This document shows, in pieces, positions 1 to 12,400 of a stretch of 64,000 nt of DNA (position 1 is its first letter; every line of letters starts with the position of its first letter). The position numbers were made by a program, and so were the translations under genes. The notes below the pieces were generated by a model. That model saw only the letters and a list, made by a program, of their open reading frames with translations. It did not search any database and was not told the DNA's origin. Origin of the DNA: Tilletia caries (lineage: Eukaryota > Basidiomycota > Exobasidiomycetes > Tilletiales > Tilletiaceae); contig JALUTQ010000007.1 of the NCBI GenBank assembly GCA_032718865.1, forward strand, positions 1,612,001 through 1,676,000, written 5' to 3'.

Positions 1-459
1 GCATCACGTCGACACTTGACTCCTTGGACTTCGAGCACTCGCTTAGCCGTTTCACCTCGTCGACAAGTCCGGTAAGGCCAGTGGCATTCTGTCGGGCTGA
101 CAACATACAAATCTCGACCAGAATTAACAAACATTCCTCCTCGCAGCATTCTTCGATGCATCACAACACCTGCATCATGCACCACAACAGCTGACGCTGT
201 TTATTCCCTTCTGTCCTATGCTAAATCTGCTGATGTCTCCTCAACGTCTCACCAGAAACCCGGGCTCGGCATCGAGGGCTTGCCGGAGTCTCCCGCTCCA
301 ACGCTTCCCTTAAGAGCAGGCCTCTCCCTTCGATTCCTTTCCTCTTTCCTGTTTTTTTCTCCCCCCCGTACTCCCGTACAACTAACTTACCCGTTACCCA
401 GCTTACCAGCATTTTAAAACCCCGAACAACCCCAACACCCCATCATCTACTTCATCATT

Positions 460-1789
460 ATGTCCACCTTCCGAAGCCTGTCCAACACCAAGTCCATTCG
501 CCAGCCCACTGTCCTGGCGACCATCCAGTCCAACAACAAGACCACCGGCAAGCCCATTCGCCAGCCCACTGTCCTGGCCACCGTCAAGCCCAACAAGAAG
601 ACCACCCACCAGACCATGGACCAGCCCACTGTCCTGGCCACTGTCAATGTCTGCAACGAAGCTAACAACATGTGAGTATCTTCTTCTCACGTCTTGACTT
701 AGCATAGCAGCAAAAACTGACAAGACATTACTTCATCCGCTGATGCTCCCCACCAGTATCACCGATAAATCCCTCGTCGCCGACCAAGCGGAGGTCAAGA
801 TCCTCAAAGACACCGTTGACGCCAGCCACAACGCTGATCTGCTCGTCGAAACGTCGCTCGACTCTGCAGTCGAATTGTCCCTCCTCTCAGACAAAGGGGA
901 GGACAAAGTTCACATCACCAGGGAGATCCCGTTGACGTGGCCGGATGGCCCCGTTCCTTCCATCCTCGTCACTGGACCTACCAACTCTAGCTTAACCTCG
1001 GCTGCCTACTATGCCAACATGCCGAAATCAATCTCGCCTGGATTCCTCCAAGTTCCTGGGGCCAGGCCTTCTTTCTACAACACTCCTTCGCTCTCAACCC
1101 GATGGAGTCTGCGCAAGACCCATTCCTTCCGAGCCGACCTCAGAGACGCTGAGCTCGCCAACGCTTTTCTCGACAACGACGACACCGACCCCGTGCTCAA
1201 TACTTCCCTCAACAACTTGCTCAACTTCGACGTCCTCGCAGACTGGGAGAAGGTCGAAGTCCCGAAGAACGCCGCTTCCGTCGAAGAAGACGCCTCCTTC
1301 AACTCGGAGCGTAACTTCGTCTCCGTCGCCGACGTTGACGCCGCCCTTCGCACGTACACAAAGCCCACGCCGGCTCCTCAATGCTCCCCCCTACCAACGT
1401 CTACTGATAGTCTTGCCCCCACCGTCACCATGACGGGTCCTTTCACCTCGGGCTGGAGACCGACCTTGTCAGCTCATAAGGCCACGGAGACGCTCATTAA
1501 ATCGTCTTCGGTCGCCTCCAAGAACAACTCGATTGGGAGCAGCAAGGCGAAGATCGGGTGCAAATCCTCGTCTTCATCACCCTTCCAGATCAAGTCGATT
1601 GGGAGCGGCAAGGCGACGACCGGGCGCAAATCCTTGTCTTTGGCTGCCTCCATGATCAAGTCGATTGGGAGCAGCAAGACGACCACGATGGAGCGCGTCA
1701 GCCGGGTCCCGACTGCGCGAGCGTCGCCCCAACCTGCGACTGAGCGCGTCACTCGGAGCTCGACTCGGCGGGCTGCGCCCCGAACCTAA
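460..1789 (+). CDS. Gene A, left copy: unknown protein with N-terminal coding tandem repeats
   Basis: Two exons, 460-671 and 757-1789, with an 85-nt GTGAGT...CAG intron at 672-756. The split codon ATT joins the frames exactly and gives 414 aa. The N-terminus repeats a unit resembling RQPTVLAT followed by Lys/Asn/Thr residues, here about three times. The middle is acidic and Ser/Asp-rich. The C-terminus (about residues 325-400) has three units of the type KSIGSxK, then a basic, Arg-rich tail. I see no signal peptide, membrane segment or known domain. The exon structure is conserved in the right-arm copy at 31935-33361, which supports coding. The right copy has 32 more residues, all from the N-terminal repeats. 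Function unknown. Confidence 0.72.
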
Positions 1790-2240
1790 ATCAACGACGG
1801 CTTCGTTGCAGTTCTCAAAAAATTCCCCCGCTACTAGACCGATTCGAATCGAGTGAGTTTGCTCCCTTCCCCCTTACTGCCTCATCTGGGTCCCATTCCT
1901 GACACGGACGCACCCTTTATGTGCTCCCTCCTGACTTTGCAGGGTGATGACGGACAACAACATCTTCGGTTCCTATCGGCCTCCACTTTCACCAACACAG
2001 AAGGGGTTCTGGGTAAATTGCTATCTTCGAGATAGATGTAGGTATATGGATTCGGTGCTTTTACAGATCTGACAACTTACCACCTCGCCGCCGGTGCTGT
2101 TATACCACCCCGGAGAGAAGACCTCGGGACCTGTTGTCCCCCGGTACGACTCGGTGCTGTGTTGATCGCCCTCCCCGCACCGCGGTGCTGATATGCCACC
2201 TGGGGAGACGATCTAGGGACCTGTCGTCCCATTGTGCGAT

Positions 2241-2315
2241 GCGTGGTGGTGCGGCGTGGTATGGGTGTGGTGTGGTGTGGTGTGGGTATGGGTATGGGTG
2301 CGGTGCGGTGCAGTG
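2241..2315. repeat. GT-rich compound microsatellite
   Basis: Runs of TGGTG, GGTATG and CGGTG units. The right-arm counterpart (about 31415-31490) has a different unit arrangement, so the tract is unstable between arms. Confidence 0.8.
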
Positions 2316-2825
2316 TTGGATGTTGGTTGGCCCCTCTCCGTGGTGTCTCGTCAAGAGCGCTGCTTTGGAGTTCCACCCTGAGTCGATGATACACAGCGCA
2401 CAGCCCAACAGACTTCGTGATGGGCCCGTGGGACTTCGGTCTCTTGTGTCGCCTTATATCGAACTGCGAATCGTTTGCCGCTTGGGGCTCGATCGACGGG
2501 ACTGTGCCTGGCAGCTGGCTTCTGATCAGGTTCATGGAATATCCCCCCCTCCCCGCTCGTCCCTCCTTCAAAGCGGCATGTAATCCTCAAAGTAAGTCCG
2601 ATCCCCTTATCCTCACCCAAGTGGCAAGCCTGCATGCAACTCTGATTCGCTCAAGGCTGTGCTGAATGAAGACTTGCTTTCCTCCCACAGATGCTTCTAC
2701 ATTACCAAAAAGCACAGATGAGTGTCCTCTCGCCGTCCGCCTTCCTGATTACCGTACTTTGGAAGAAACGCAGCTAACTTGAGAAGCCAGTTTCGACGTC
2801 CTTTCCTTTCCAGTTTACCCTAAGA

Positions 2826-3163
2826 TGGTACCCCTCGTCACCTGACTCAAGACTGGCCAGGAAATGCCACCCTGGGGACGACTCGGTCTGGCACGGCTGC
2901 GAACATAAGGTGAGCTTGCTCTTCTCACTGCACTCGCTCGCGAATGATCCTCTTCGTCTCTTCCCCTCTCTTTGACGGCCACTTCCTACAACGCGGCTCC
3001 CAGTTGCTCTCGATGGTTCCTCCCACCTGACTCGTCATCGGGACTACTAATACCCTGGGAACCGGGCTCGATTGGGCGTAGCTGCGAACAAAGGTGAGCT
3101 CTCGCTCGCGAAGGATATCTTCGTCTCTCCCATTCTCACACACGTCCACTTCCTACAATGTAG
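2826..3163. repeat. Diverged tandem duplication of about 150-180 bp
   Basis: Two successive blocks (about 2826-2992 and 3013-3163) share the order: TGGTACC/TGGTTCC, CACCTGACTC, CTGCGAACA followed by AGGTGAGCT, CGCTCGCGAA, a CTTCGTCTC stretch and CCACTTCCTACAA. Both include the same potential 5' splice site in the same position. The duplication also occurs in the right arm (about 30640-30960), so it predates the arm duplication. Confidence 0.75.
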
Positions 3164-4038
3164 ATTCACTTCATCATCAGTGCGGCAGCTCGGCCCCACC
3201 CTCGTCATCGACACAGCGCGCCGTCTCCATCCAACCGCCATCACACCCTCTCACCGCACGCTCACAGCGTCACTCCTATCACACAGAGTACAGACAACAC
3301 AACCAACCATTAACCCTCGACCAACCGAACCGGCCCTTTCTCTCTCCTCCCCCTGCCCGACCCTCTTGCTTTCCCCTAACTCTGTTCTCCGTCTGCCTGC
3401 CCTTTTCGCCCACGCCCTCAGCTCTTGCCTGCATATTGCATCTGCGCCTGACACATACATATCACGGTGCCCGCGCCCCGCGGTCTCCCATCACACAATG
3501 GAATCACCGACCTGTGGGCCCCCATCGCCTTGGTCATCCCCCTTCCCCCCTCGGTCATGCATATGTATGTGTACTCTGGTCTCTGACTATGTATTGACTG
3601 TCTCTGCTCACTGCTCACTGCTCACTGCTTCCACCGCCCACCAGTCACGGCTGTCCGACGCTCCTCCCGCTGCCAGCCTCCGGACTTCCGTGTCCAAAAC
3701 CGACTACTTCATCCGCCATCCAATCATTCATTGATTTTTACGTTTGATCAACAGCTTCGTCCCCGGTGAGTTACATACATCTCGCCGCGAAGCGCGAACT
3801 CGCCCGCAGATATGTAAGATGAGAATTGCGTCGCGTCTGCGCCGTCCGTGGAAAGCTACTTGGGCTGACCTCGTTCTTCTTTCCGTCTTTCCCTGACCCT
3901 GACCCCTATCCCTGTCCCCAGCCTCCCTTTCCCTATTCGCTCCCTTACTAATCCCTGTCTCCCTTTCGCTTTCGCCTTTTCGTTCCCATCTCACCCCCCT
4001 TCGTCTTCGTCCTTTCACAGATTTCTGTTCTTTTGCCG

Positions 4039-7000
4039 ATGAGGCTCCAACCCTTCGGCCTTTGGGCGGCCAGCGTCCTCCTCTTCCTCACCAGTGCCCA
4101 AGCTCGGGGGAGAAAGGACACCGTCGTCATCGTTTCCTTCCGCAGCGATCAAGTCAAGGACCGATCTGCACAGAACGATGTGTGTATGCACTCCTTCACT
4201 CGTTGCTGGGAAGCGATCTTCTTACACCTTTTTCTCATTCGTTCCGCTCACAGGAGACTTTGCACAATGGGTTCGAGCAATACCTAAAAGGCCGTAATAT
4301 CACATACAAACCTCGCTTCCGATTCAAAGATGTCCGCATGGTGCGTTCCCCTGCGAAGCGTTGATTTCCAAGAAGTCCCACTTTCTCACTCAACCTTCCT
4401 CTCTGCGTCTCCACCCGTTATAGCCCCTCGGCAGTTCGCTCGCCCTGTCCAACGAGACCGATGTCCCCAAGCTCTACGGCTACCCAGCCGTCGAACAGGT
4501 CGAAATAATCCAAAATGGCCCTTCCGCCGCCTTCGAGCGACGCGTCCGCAAGCAGTCCGAATCATCATCATCCGCCCCATCAGCTCATCGCGCCCACTTC
4601 CCTCCTCGGGCCGTCTCCGTTCCAGCTCAAACGGACACCTACGCCCCGCATGTGATGGTCGGAGCAGACAAACTCCACAACGAGGGATCCTTCGGCGCGA
4701 ATATCAAGGTGGCCGTCCTCGACACCGGTCTCGACTATACCCACCCAGCCTTTGGGAACTGCTACGGAAAGCCCGGATGCACCGTCGTCGGGGGCTACTC
4801 CTTCGTCTCCGATGACAACACCATCACACTCAGCACCGATCCTCGACCGAACTGTGACGATTACGGAATCAAATCTTCATGGGGACACGGGACCCACGTC
4901 GCCGGTGTCATCGGAGCCCAGGACAATGTCAGGAATTTCACCGGTATAGCTCCCAAGGCACTCATCTCAGCCTATCGCATTGCTAGTTGCACCGGCATCT
5001 CCGCGCCCGATGTTGCTGCAGCCGCGATCGTCAAAGCATACCAAGACGGTATGGACATCATCTCCAGTGAGTGTGTGCATTTGGATTCTTTCTTCCCTTT
5101 TTCTGAGGGGGGGGGAATACCACATCTGAACCAAGTCGGCGTTCCTATCTTCCCTCAGTGTCCTTCAGCTTCGAGTCCGGCTGGCAACAGGCCTTTGTCG
5201 CTCGCATCGTATCTACCGTCGTCAGCTTGGGCACTCCGGTCGTACTCGCCATGGGCAATTCCGGCGAAAGCGGCATGTTCAGCCCGACCAGTCCCACAGT
5301 CGCCAAGGGCGCATTCTCCGTCGCGTCCGTCCAAAACAAGGAACTCACCGGCTACACCTTTGCCATCAAGAGCTCGAATTCGAAATCGTCACCAAATGCA
5401 GCAAAAGTCAACACTACCGTATCGTCGTATCTGTCCACCAATCCAATCAATATGACCTCGTCCCTGCCGGTCTACGTGAGCAGCAAGACGGTGAATAACC
5501 CTGATGACAGCTGTAACGACTATCCCGACAGCACACCCAATCTGGCCAAGTATGTAGTCCTGATTGGCGCAGCCAAGGTAAGTGCGGACTCGAAACAGTT
5601 TTCTGACAGGAGCCACGGGTGGAACCCACACAACCCGTGCTCCAAACACAAAGAACCTTCCGCTCACAACATCTTGAATCCAACCCTCCCTCCCCCTTCA
5701 GAACTGCTTCCTGACCATCCAGATCTTCCGCGCCCAAGCCAAAGGCGCCAAATACATCCTCTACTACTCCGACACCTCAAGCGAGCTCGTATATGCGGAC
5801 CAGTTTGTCGATCCGTTTGACGATACGCAGGCGGGCACGATTAGCAATGCGGACGGTGTGAGGATTGCGAAGATGGTTGCTGATGGGTATAAAGTCACTT
5901 TGGACTTTTCTGGGCCGAAGTCTGTTGTCATTCCGAATACTGTGACTGGAGGGTGAGTTCTTTTTCTTTGGATTTGGGGCCCCCGGTGATGACGTTCTGC
6001 TGAGCTGATGACTGTCGTTTGTACTTGTGCTTGTTTTCAGTCTGATGGGCATCTATTCGGAGTACTCCCCTAGCTGGACCGTGGGAGGTCTGCCGGGGGC
6101 CGCAGGTGTTGGAGGTCTCGTCTTGTCGACCTGGCCCGTCAACGCTGGCAGGTACGTTTCTCGCCACTTTCCCCGCCTTCTGTTCATTGAATTCAAACCC
6201 CCCTGATCTGACCTGGCGCCTCCTGTCCTTTTCCATCCCCAATCGGACACAGCTACCAGATCCTCACCGGGACTTCGTTCTCGACTCCCATGGTCGCCGG
6301 AGCGATGGCGCTCTACCGAAGTATCCGGGGCTACGCAGAGACGCCCGAGCAGCTCAATGCCGTATTCACCACGACGGCCAAGCCGCTTCCCTACAGCAAG
6401 AATTCCACCCTGCTGAACACCGTCGCGCAATCGGGCGGGGGGCTGATCGATGTCTACCGGGCGGTGAAGAGCACAAGCCGCGTATGGCCCTACCAGCTCC
6501 TTCTGAACGACACGCATAACTTCAACGGCTCGCAGAAACTCACCATTTCGAACGTGGGGACGCAAGCCCAGACGTACACATTGGGACACCTACCTGCGGG
6601 TACGGCGTATTCGCAAGACGGCTCGGGCGAAGGGAACTATCTCACAGGACACATCGCAAGCGTCGCTCAGGACCAAGCTGGTGTCAAGTTCAACCCGGTC
6701 TCGGTGACGATTGCCCCCGGTCGCTCACAGGACGTCCAAGTCGTGTTCACAGCCCCGAACGCGGACCCGGCGAAGTTGGCCGTGTACTCAGGCTATGGTC
6801 CAGCTGAAGTCAACCCAGGACTTCGGAACGCTCACCGTGCCTTACATGGGTGTGGCGGCGGACTTCTCGAGCATCAAGACAATCAAGATGACGGCGGATG
6901 AAGATGGTCAGCCTTTTACGCAACTTCAGGACCCGAGCAGCAGGAAGGCGCTTATGTCGGATGACGGGAGGTACAACTTGACTGGCGCTGGTGGGCAGCT

Positions 7001-7367
7001 GCGGTTCATCTGGGTTCTTAACGTGGGTGCCCCGCAAGCCGTGGTTTCACTCGTCAAGGCCAACACCAGCTTCGTGCCGACCTACAGACAAGGAGACAAG
7101 TCCGGTGCTCGCAACCTCGACAAATGCTCAAAACCACTCCCCACCTCGGACGTCGTGTCCACGATCTCCAAACAGACCTTGATCGACCGCGGCTCGCAGT
7201 TCTACCAGGACATCAAGGCGCAGTTCACCGATGCACGGGGGGTGGACAGGACCGTGCCGGATGGGTACTTCCGAGTCTTGCTACAGGTTCTCCGGCCAGA
7301 CTCGGACCCGGCCAAGGCGTGCTCGTATGAGTCGTACCTGTCGCGCGCCTTCCACGTCAAGAAATGA
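4039..7367 (+). pseudogene. Subtilisin-like serine protease, left copy, frameshifted near the C-terminus
   Basis: Exons 4039-4179, 4254-4340, 4424-5066, 5159-5577, 5702-5952, 6041-6151 and 6253 onward match the intact right copy. The start is ATG 4039, opening a signal peptide (LWAASVLLFLTSAQA). An I9-like prodomain is followed by the S8 catalytic Asp (AVLDTGLDYTHP), His (GHGTHVAG), oxyanion Asn (AMGNSG) and Ser (GTSFSTPMVAGA). An extra G at 6796-6797 (CTATGGTCC against CTATGTCC in the right arm) shifts frame and gives a stop at 6899-6901. This removes about the last 190 residues of the native frame, which continues in another frame to 7367. The catalytic triad lies upstream, so a truncated enzyme is conceivable. 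A sequencing error at this base cannot be excluded. Confidence 0.85.
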
Positions 7368-8144
7368 GGGTGGGTGAACTCAACTGACGGCGTGCACCCT
7401 TCCCAACCTTTCCTACAATAATCCCCCCCCCTTTGCTGCGCTCGAGTCTCGACAGCCTTCGTTCTTTTATTCCCTGTGCTTGTCTCACGCTCATTAATCT
7501 TCCCAAAACAGATAATCATAATTCACCCTCGTCTTGAAGCTCACCTTTCTTTCCCCAACGTGTCGATGAGGCACAGCCCGGCTGAGAGGAGTCGAACACA
7601 CCGGCCAGTTACCAAGATGACGACCTCCTTTCCTCTGCTTTCCGAACGAACAGCGAAGCTGCAGAAGCAGGCCTTTAAAGATCAGCCTTTTACAGCGTCC
7701 GTGGGAATCTGGTTTACAACAAGCCCCTTCGCTCGGCCAGCGAATGTCCCCCGAGTTCCTTGAGCAGCAGCAGTAAAACGGTATGCCAAAGCAACCGACT
7801 TCCCTCTCGAGCATTCCTGCAGCGCTTCCGTGCCGCGAAAGGAGTAAACCTGGCAACCTGCCGGCCCCGGGGGAGCACCTTCGACAGATGCGAGACCCAA
7901 GTCACCCCTTCCGCCCCGTTCCGTTTTGCCATTCATCGGGTGACAAGGCAGGAATCCTGAACCAAGACGGGGCACCTCAAGGCGCCACCGAAGCTCTCGT
8001 CTCGCGCCGCCGTGTTAAGGCAAGGACGAAGCGCAAAGGAAAGGGAGACGAACACCGAAGCTGCGCTCGGCGAATGACTTCATGTCTGCCAAAAATGGGT
8101 GCTTTGCGCTCACGTGCACATATGTAGACGGCGGAGGTAATTTA
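7368..8144. other. Intergenic stretch, subtilase 3' side up to the DIRS junction
   Basis: No supported gene. It contains a pyrimidine-rich 3' flank and two GAGCA copies at 7809 and 7873; the right arm lacks the 64 bases between them. The stretch ends with AATTTA at 8139-8144, the left copy of the hexamer that bounds the insertion. Confidence 0.6.
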
Positions 8145-8250
8145 GCAGGCGCATCTCGACCGTCAAGCACAGGGAGCAGCTGCTGCTGCGGGAGAAGGTG
8201 CTGGAGCAGGACGAGACCGACCAATCGCAGCCGCCGAGCGCTCCAAGCAC

Positions 8251-9477
8251 ATGTCGTTCATGCACGACCCGACGCTGACGGAGCGCGCAATCCACCCTTG
8301 GCCAAACTCGTCCGTCCGAATCCCCAAGGACATCGTCGACCTGGCTCGACACGGCACGCAGATCCCTCTGATTTGGCTGACGGTCGAGGGAATGCTGGAG
8401 GTCTCGGCGCGAGGTCGGAAGCTCATCACCATCCCTCCTACGCCGAAAGTCCAGGAGCAGCTCGCCGCCGCGCACGAGAAGGACCGTTTCCTGCCGAGGG
8501 GCGCGTTCAGTCAGGCTCTTCAGGCCCTGGTGGTTCTCTGGACGGCGGTCGGGCCTCAGCCCATCGACGGCGGGGCGAGTCAGGCATCGTTGTTGGAGGA
8601 CCTGCACCTTGTCATCTTGGCACAGGCTGTCGATGAGCACTGGCCGATATGGCGGTGCTACGCAAAGAAGGTGCTGGACTGGGTTTTCGAGGAACGAGGG
8701 CCGGGAGAGGGTATCGGGGTCGATATAGCGAAGGTGAACGAGCGAATCGTCGCCGAGGCCGAGCGCGACTGCAGATGTCCTCCGGGTCGGGCGTCCGACT
8801 TTACGAACACCTCCAAGACCATGGTCGCCCAGCTCCTACGCGCCGAAGGAGAAGATGTTGGACGCCTTGGTGCCGTAATGGACGAGCTACACATGTCGGC
8901 CACGTTTGGAAAGCCGTCTGTTGAGCGCGAGTCGGCGACTGGGCAGCAGGGACTCGGACTGGGTTCAGGAGCGCCGTTGTACGCATTGCCTCCGTCCGGT
9001 CCGCGAGCAGACAGACCTCCGAGCTGGATACCGCCCGCCGCCCCACGATGGTCGGGCCCCTCCCACTACGCCTCCGCGCACACTCCAAGCTGGCAACGCC
9101 GCGATTTTGACCGTGGACCGCAGTCCTTTTCGCGCGCGCCCCTGCCTTACCCCTCGAGAGACAGCGGCGCATGGCCATCGCGAGGACCCCGTCCGGACCG
9201 GGACTATCATCAGCAGCGCACTCCCCAATTTTGCACGACATGCTTGGAGATTGTCACCGACCACGACTTCCGCACGTGTCGGCGACCACACAACAACAAG
9301 CTGGAGCAATACAATGGAGGATGGAGGTACCCAGGGAAGGACCTCCCTTATTGTCATCGATTCAACAGCGGGGGAGACTGTGCCTACGGATGCACGTACG
9401 GACACTACTGCTCGGCTTGTGGAGACAGCAAGTGCCGGGCCAAAAACCACCTCCGCTCCGTCCCCGTCTCCAAATGA
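8251..9477 (+). CDS. DIRS-like Gag
   Basis: Single frame of 408 aa from ATG 8251; the frame is already open from 8146, so the native start may be lost. An N-terminal helical region is followed by a Pro/Arg/Ser-rich linker (about residues 240-320). A C-terminal Cys/His cluster contains CTTCLE, then CHRFNSGGDCAYGCTYGH, then CSACG and CRAKNH, as in Gag-like proteins of DIRS elements. Presumed role is RNA binding and particle assembly. Pol follows in another frame right after its stop. Confidence 0.78.
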   Translation: MSFMHDPTLTERAIHPWPNSSVRIPKDIVDLARHGTQIPLIWLTVEGMLEVSARGRKLITIPPTPKVQEQLAAAHEKDRFLPRGAFSQALQALVVLWTAVGPQPIDGGASQASLLEDLHLVILAQAVDEHWPIWRCYAKKVLDWVFEERGPGEGIGVDIAKVNERIVAEAERDCRCPPGRASDFTNTSKTMVAQLLRAEGEDVGRLGAVMDELHMSATFGKPSVERESATGQQGLGLGSGAPLYALPPSGPRADRPPSWIPPAAPRWSGPSHYASAHTPSWQRRDFDRGPQSFSRAPLPYPSRDSGAWPSRGPRPDRDYHQQRTPQFCTTCLEIVTDHDFRTCRRPHNNKLEQYNGGWRYPGKDLPYCHRFNSGGDCAYGCTYGHYCSACGDSKCRAKNHLRSVPVSK

Positions 9478-12400
9478 ACAGCCCATCTCAGTCTCAGCCG
9501 CGTTCTCGTCCCTGCGTCGGTCCTCATTGCAAGCATCAGCCTTTGCAGTCGCGTTGGGACAGCTGCCTGGATCTTTCCAGACGAGGCTGGCGCACATCGT
9601 GCCGGGGGTTAATGAGGGGTTTTCAATGGGGGCTTTGACGATGCCAGCACGGACAGTGCTGGCACCACGGCACTTCACAGAGGATCAGGCTCCCCTTATC
9701 ACTGCTTGGAAGGACAAAGCTTTGGCCAACGGCTTTGCGGCGGGACCGTTTTCAAGACGGGAAATCGAGGCAAGCGTGGGATCCTTTGCGTGCGTGCCTC
9801 TGACCGTCGTTCACACACCGGCGACGGACACAAAGGCGGAAAAGAACCGTGTCTGTTTTAACGCATCATGGCCAACCAACGTCGAGAGCGGCAGCGTCGG
9901 AATCAGATCCATCAACGACGAGGTTCAAGGGGAGGAATGGGAATGCGAATGGCTCTTGATCAACGAGGTAAAGGTATGTATCTCGTGCACCCCCCAACCC
10001 TCTCCATCCTGTTCCCGCAGTGCATTTCTTTGGGCATCCCCCACCTATTCATTGGGCATCCCCCACCCCATTCTCGTCGGGCATCCCCACGTATCCGGGC
10101 ATCCCCCTCACGTATCTGGGCATCCCCCAACGGCGGAATCAGGGCACGCCCCTCCTTTCTTCTCTGGGCATCCCCCCTTCTGCTTTCATGCAGCGTCTTG
10201 GTCACGGCCTTGCCGTATAGGCGTATACGCAGGGGCTGAGGCACTACGGGCGAAGGGATCATGACATGAGGAGACGTCGGAATGGTACAGGGCCTTGGAC
10301 TCTCGGTTCCTACGCATGCTAGACGGAACAAATGCGCATACTGACTCTCTATTGCGGTTTCACAGCTGCTCCTGGCCCATGCAAGCCCAACCGCATGCGC
10401 AATGGGCTTTGACCTCGCGGACGCATATCAGCACTTCCGAACGCCCCCGCACAACGGCGACGGTTCGTGTTCGAGGTTGAGGGGGACTTCTTTGTGTGGG
10501 TCGTGGGGATGTTCGGGATCGCTACCATGGCGGCGTTGTTTGGACAGCTGTGTGACGTGCTCTGCTGGTGGATTGAACACTCTTTTTCCAGCAATCCGAG
10601 CGAGACACTTCGCAGACGACCATCTCATCTTACACGACGGCCCAGACCCTTGCCCGCCGACGACAGAGATCTACTCCGAAGTCGCGCGGTTTGGATGGAC
10701 GGTCCACGCGACGAAGCACTTTTCTTGGTCGCGTTGCTTCGTTCTGCTGGGGTTTGAGTGGGATATGGACAAGCAGACTGTGGCTCTAACAGAAGAGAAG
10801 AGAAGCAAATACTTGCGCAAACTGAGCACGATGCTCGCTATGGCCGCGGTACGTTACAAGGACATCTCGAGCATGGCCGGAACCCTCGTACACGTCTGCT
10901 CCATCTTCCCAGAGCGTCGCAGTTCCCTCAACGCCATCTACGCTTTCCGGAACCGCTTCGACCGTCGGCGCCGCTTCCATAGCCTCGACATTCCAACATC
11001 CGCCGCGTCTGAGCTACGAAACTGGCTCATCTTCCTGAAGACCCCGCCCCTCGCTCGCTCGTTCCGCCCCCCGTCCGTTTCCTTCCCTCACCTGGTCTAC
11101 TCCGACGCGTCAAATCTCGGATGCGGCGTGGTTATTGACGGCAAGGCGCAGGCGTGGGCGCTCCCGGGGATCATCGACCAGGGGGAGATGGACATCGGTG
11201 TGATGGAAGCTTGGGCGCTGCAGCTGGCTCTAGAGGCCTGCGTCAGCTTGGGCGCGAAGGATTGCACCGTTCGCTTTCAGGTGGACAATCTGGGGGTGGT
11301 ATACGCGTTCAGAAAGGGGAGATCACGCAGCAAGTGGACGAACCACTGCCTGCGATGCATTGCGGAGATTGCCATAGAAGCAAACATCACGATGTCGATG
11401 GCGTACATCGCCTCGACCGACAACTTGGCTGACGCTCCTTCTCGGGGCGACTGCTCGCGGTTCCAACCGCTAAACCTACAATTGGCCGCCCCTTGGCAGG
11501 AGTTCCGGGGGGCCCCCCCCATCATGAGAGCTTCGCGATTCCTGCGTCATGTCCGCTCGGACGTAGGGACGGTTTCTAACGCGAGCGACACCTCAGGACC
11601 TCATCCTGAACCCACTGCTACATCTTCTTCTCCCTCATTTGCCACTCTATCCCAGCAGTTCTTGCGCAACCACCCGCAGCAACCCCCACCCCATGCTTCT
11701 TCCACGACCCCACTTTCTTCTTCTACCCCACCAGAAGGCCTCATTTCGGCAGGACACGCCCCCATTGCCCCGGAACGACCACGGCGAGGACCAAGGCTCC
11801 ACCCGTACCGATCGGACGCCTCGGCTTCGACGTCAGCCACAACCACAACACTTCCCACACCTACTCCGCCCACACCCTTCCTTGGCACCCCCTCATCTCC
11901 ACACCGGCGCCCCTACTCCCCCTCGACACATACCGCGAGACTCTCTACCACGTCACGAGACCCTCCCATCCATACCCCTACGAACGCTGGCGCCCCGGTT
12001 CCTATGGGGCTTCTGCTTCCTGCCCTTGGGCTGACTCCAGCCGCCGTATGGGCTTCCCTTTCAGACCAGAACAAACCCACGTGCGATCTTTCGCTCGCTG
12101 GAGCTCGCGCCATCTCTCCGCGCAGCCAAGCAGCGTTACTGCTGACCCCCGCCGCGCATCTGATTCAGGCTATGCACGGATCCAGCGACCTGGCCGTCGC
12201 ACAGACTCAGTCTCGAGTCTTGTTACAGTCGGTCAAGGAGAACACTCGGGTCTCATATGGACGAGGGATCATTGCCTACCTCGCATGGTGTGAAGACCTC
12301 GGCCTGCCCGAACACTTTCGCTTCCCGGCGGCGATCAACATCTTGCTGCTCTACCTCCAGAAGGATATGAGCAAGTTGCGACCAGGGACAATCGATAAAC

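Larger units (their letters stand above)
1790..4038 (+). other. Non-coding stretch between gene A and the subtilase, with intron-like segments
   Basis: No reading frame here survives comparison with the right arm, because indels between arms change frame. Several intron-like pairs are visible: GTGAGT near 1853 with TTTGCAG near 1942, GTAAGT near 2591 with CCCACAG near 2691, and GTGAGC near 3092 with ATGTAG near 3164. The stretch could be long untranslated exons of gene A or of the protease, or a spliced non-coding transcript. It also holds the microsatellite and the tandem duplication listed separately, and a short TGCTCAC tandem near 3607-3632. Confidence 0.5.

Noticed and set aside
2077..2583. 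Overlapping open frames on both strands around the GT microsatellite
   Set aside because: They consist largely of repeat-derived residues and differ in frame in the right arm.
3072..3734. Open frame of 220 codons in the non-coding stretch upstream of the protease
   Set aside because: Indels between the two arms change the reading frame and the peptides do not stay aligned; composition is Ser/Pro/Thr-rich as expected from C-rich DNA.
10031..10176. Repeats resembling a CRISPR array
   Set aside because: Short degenerate units with variable spacing inside a eukaryotic retrotransposon; no cas genes and wrong organism type.
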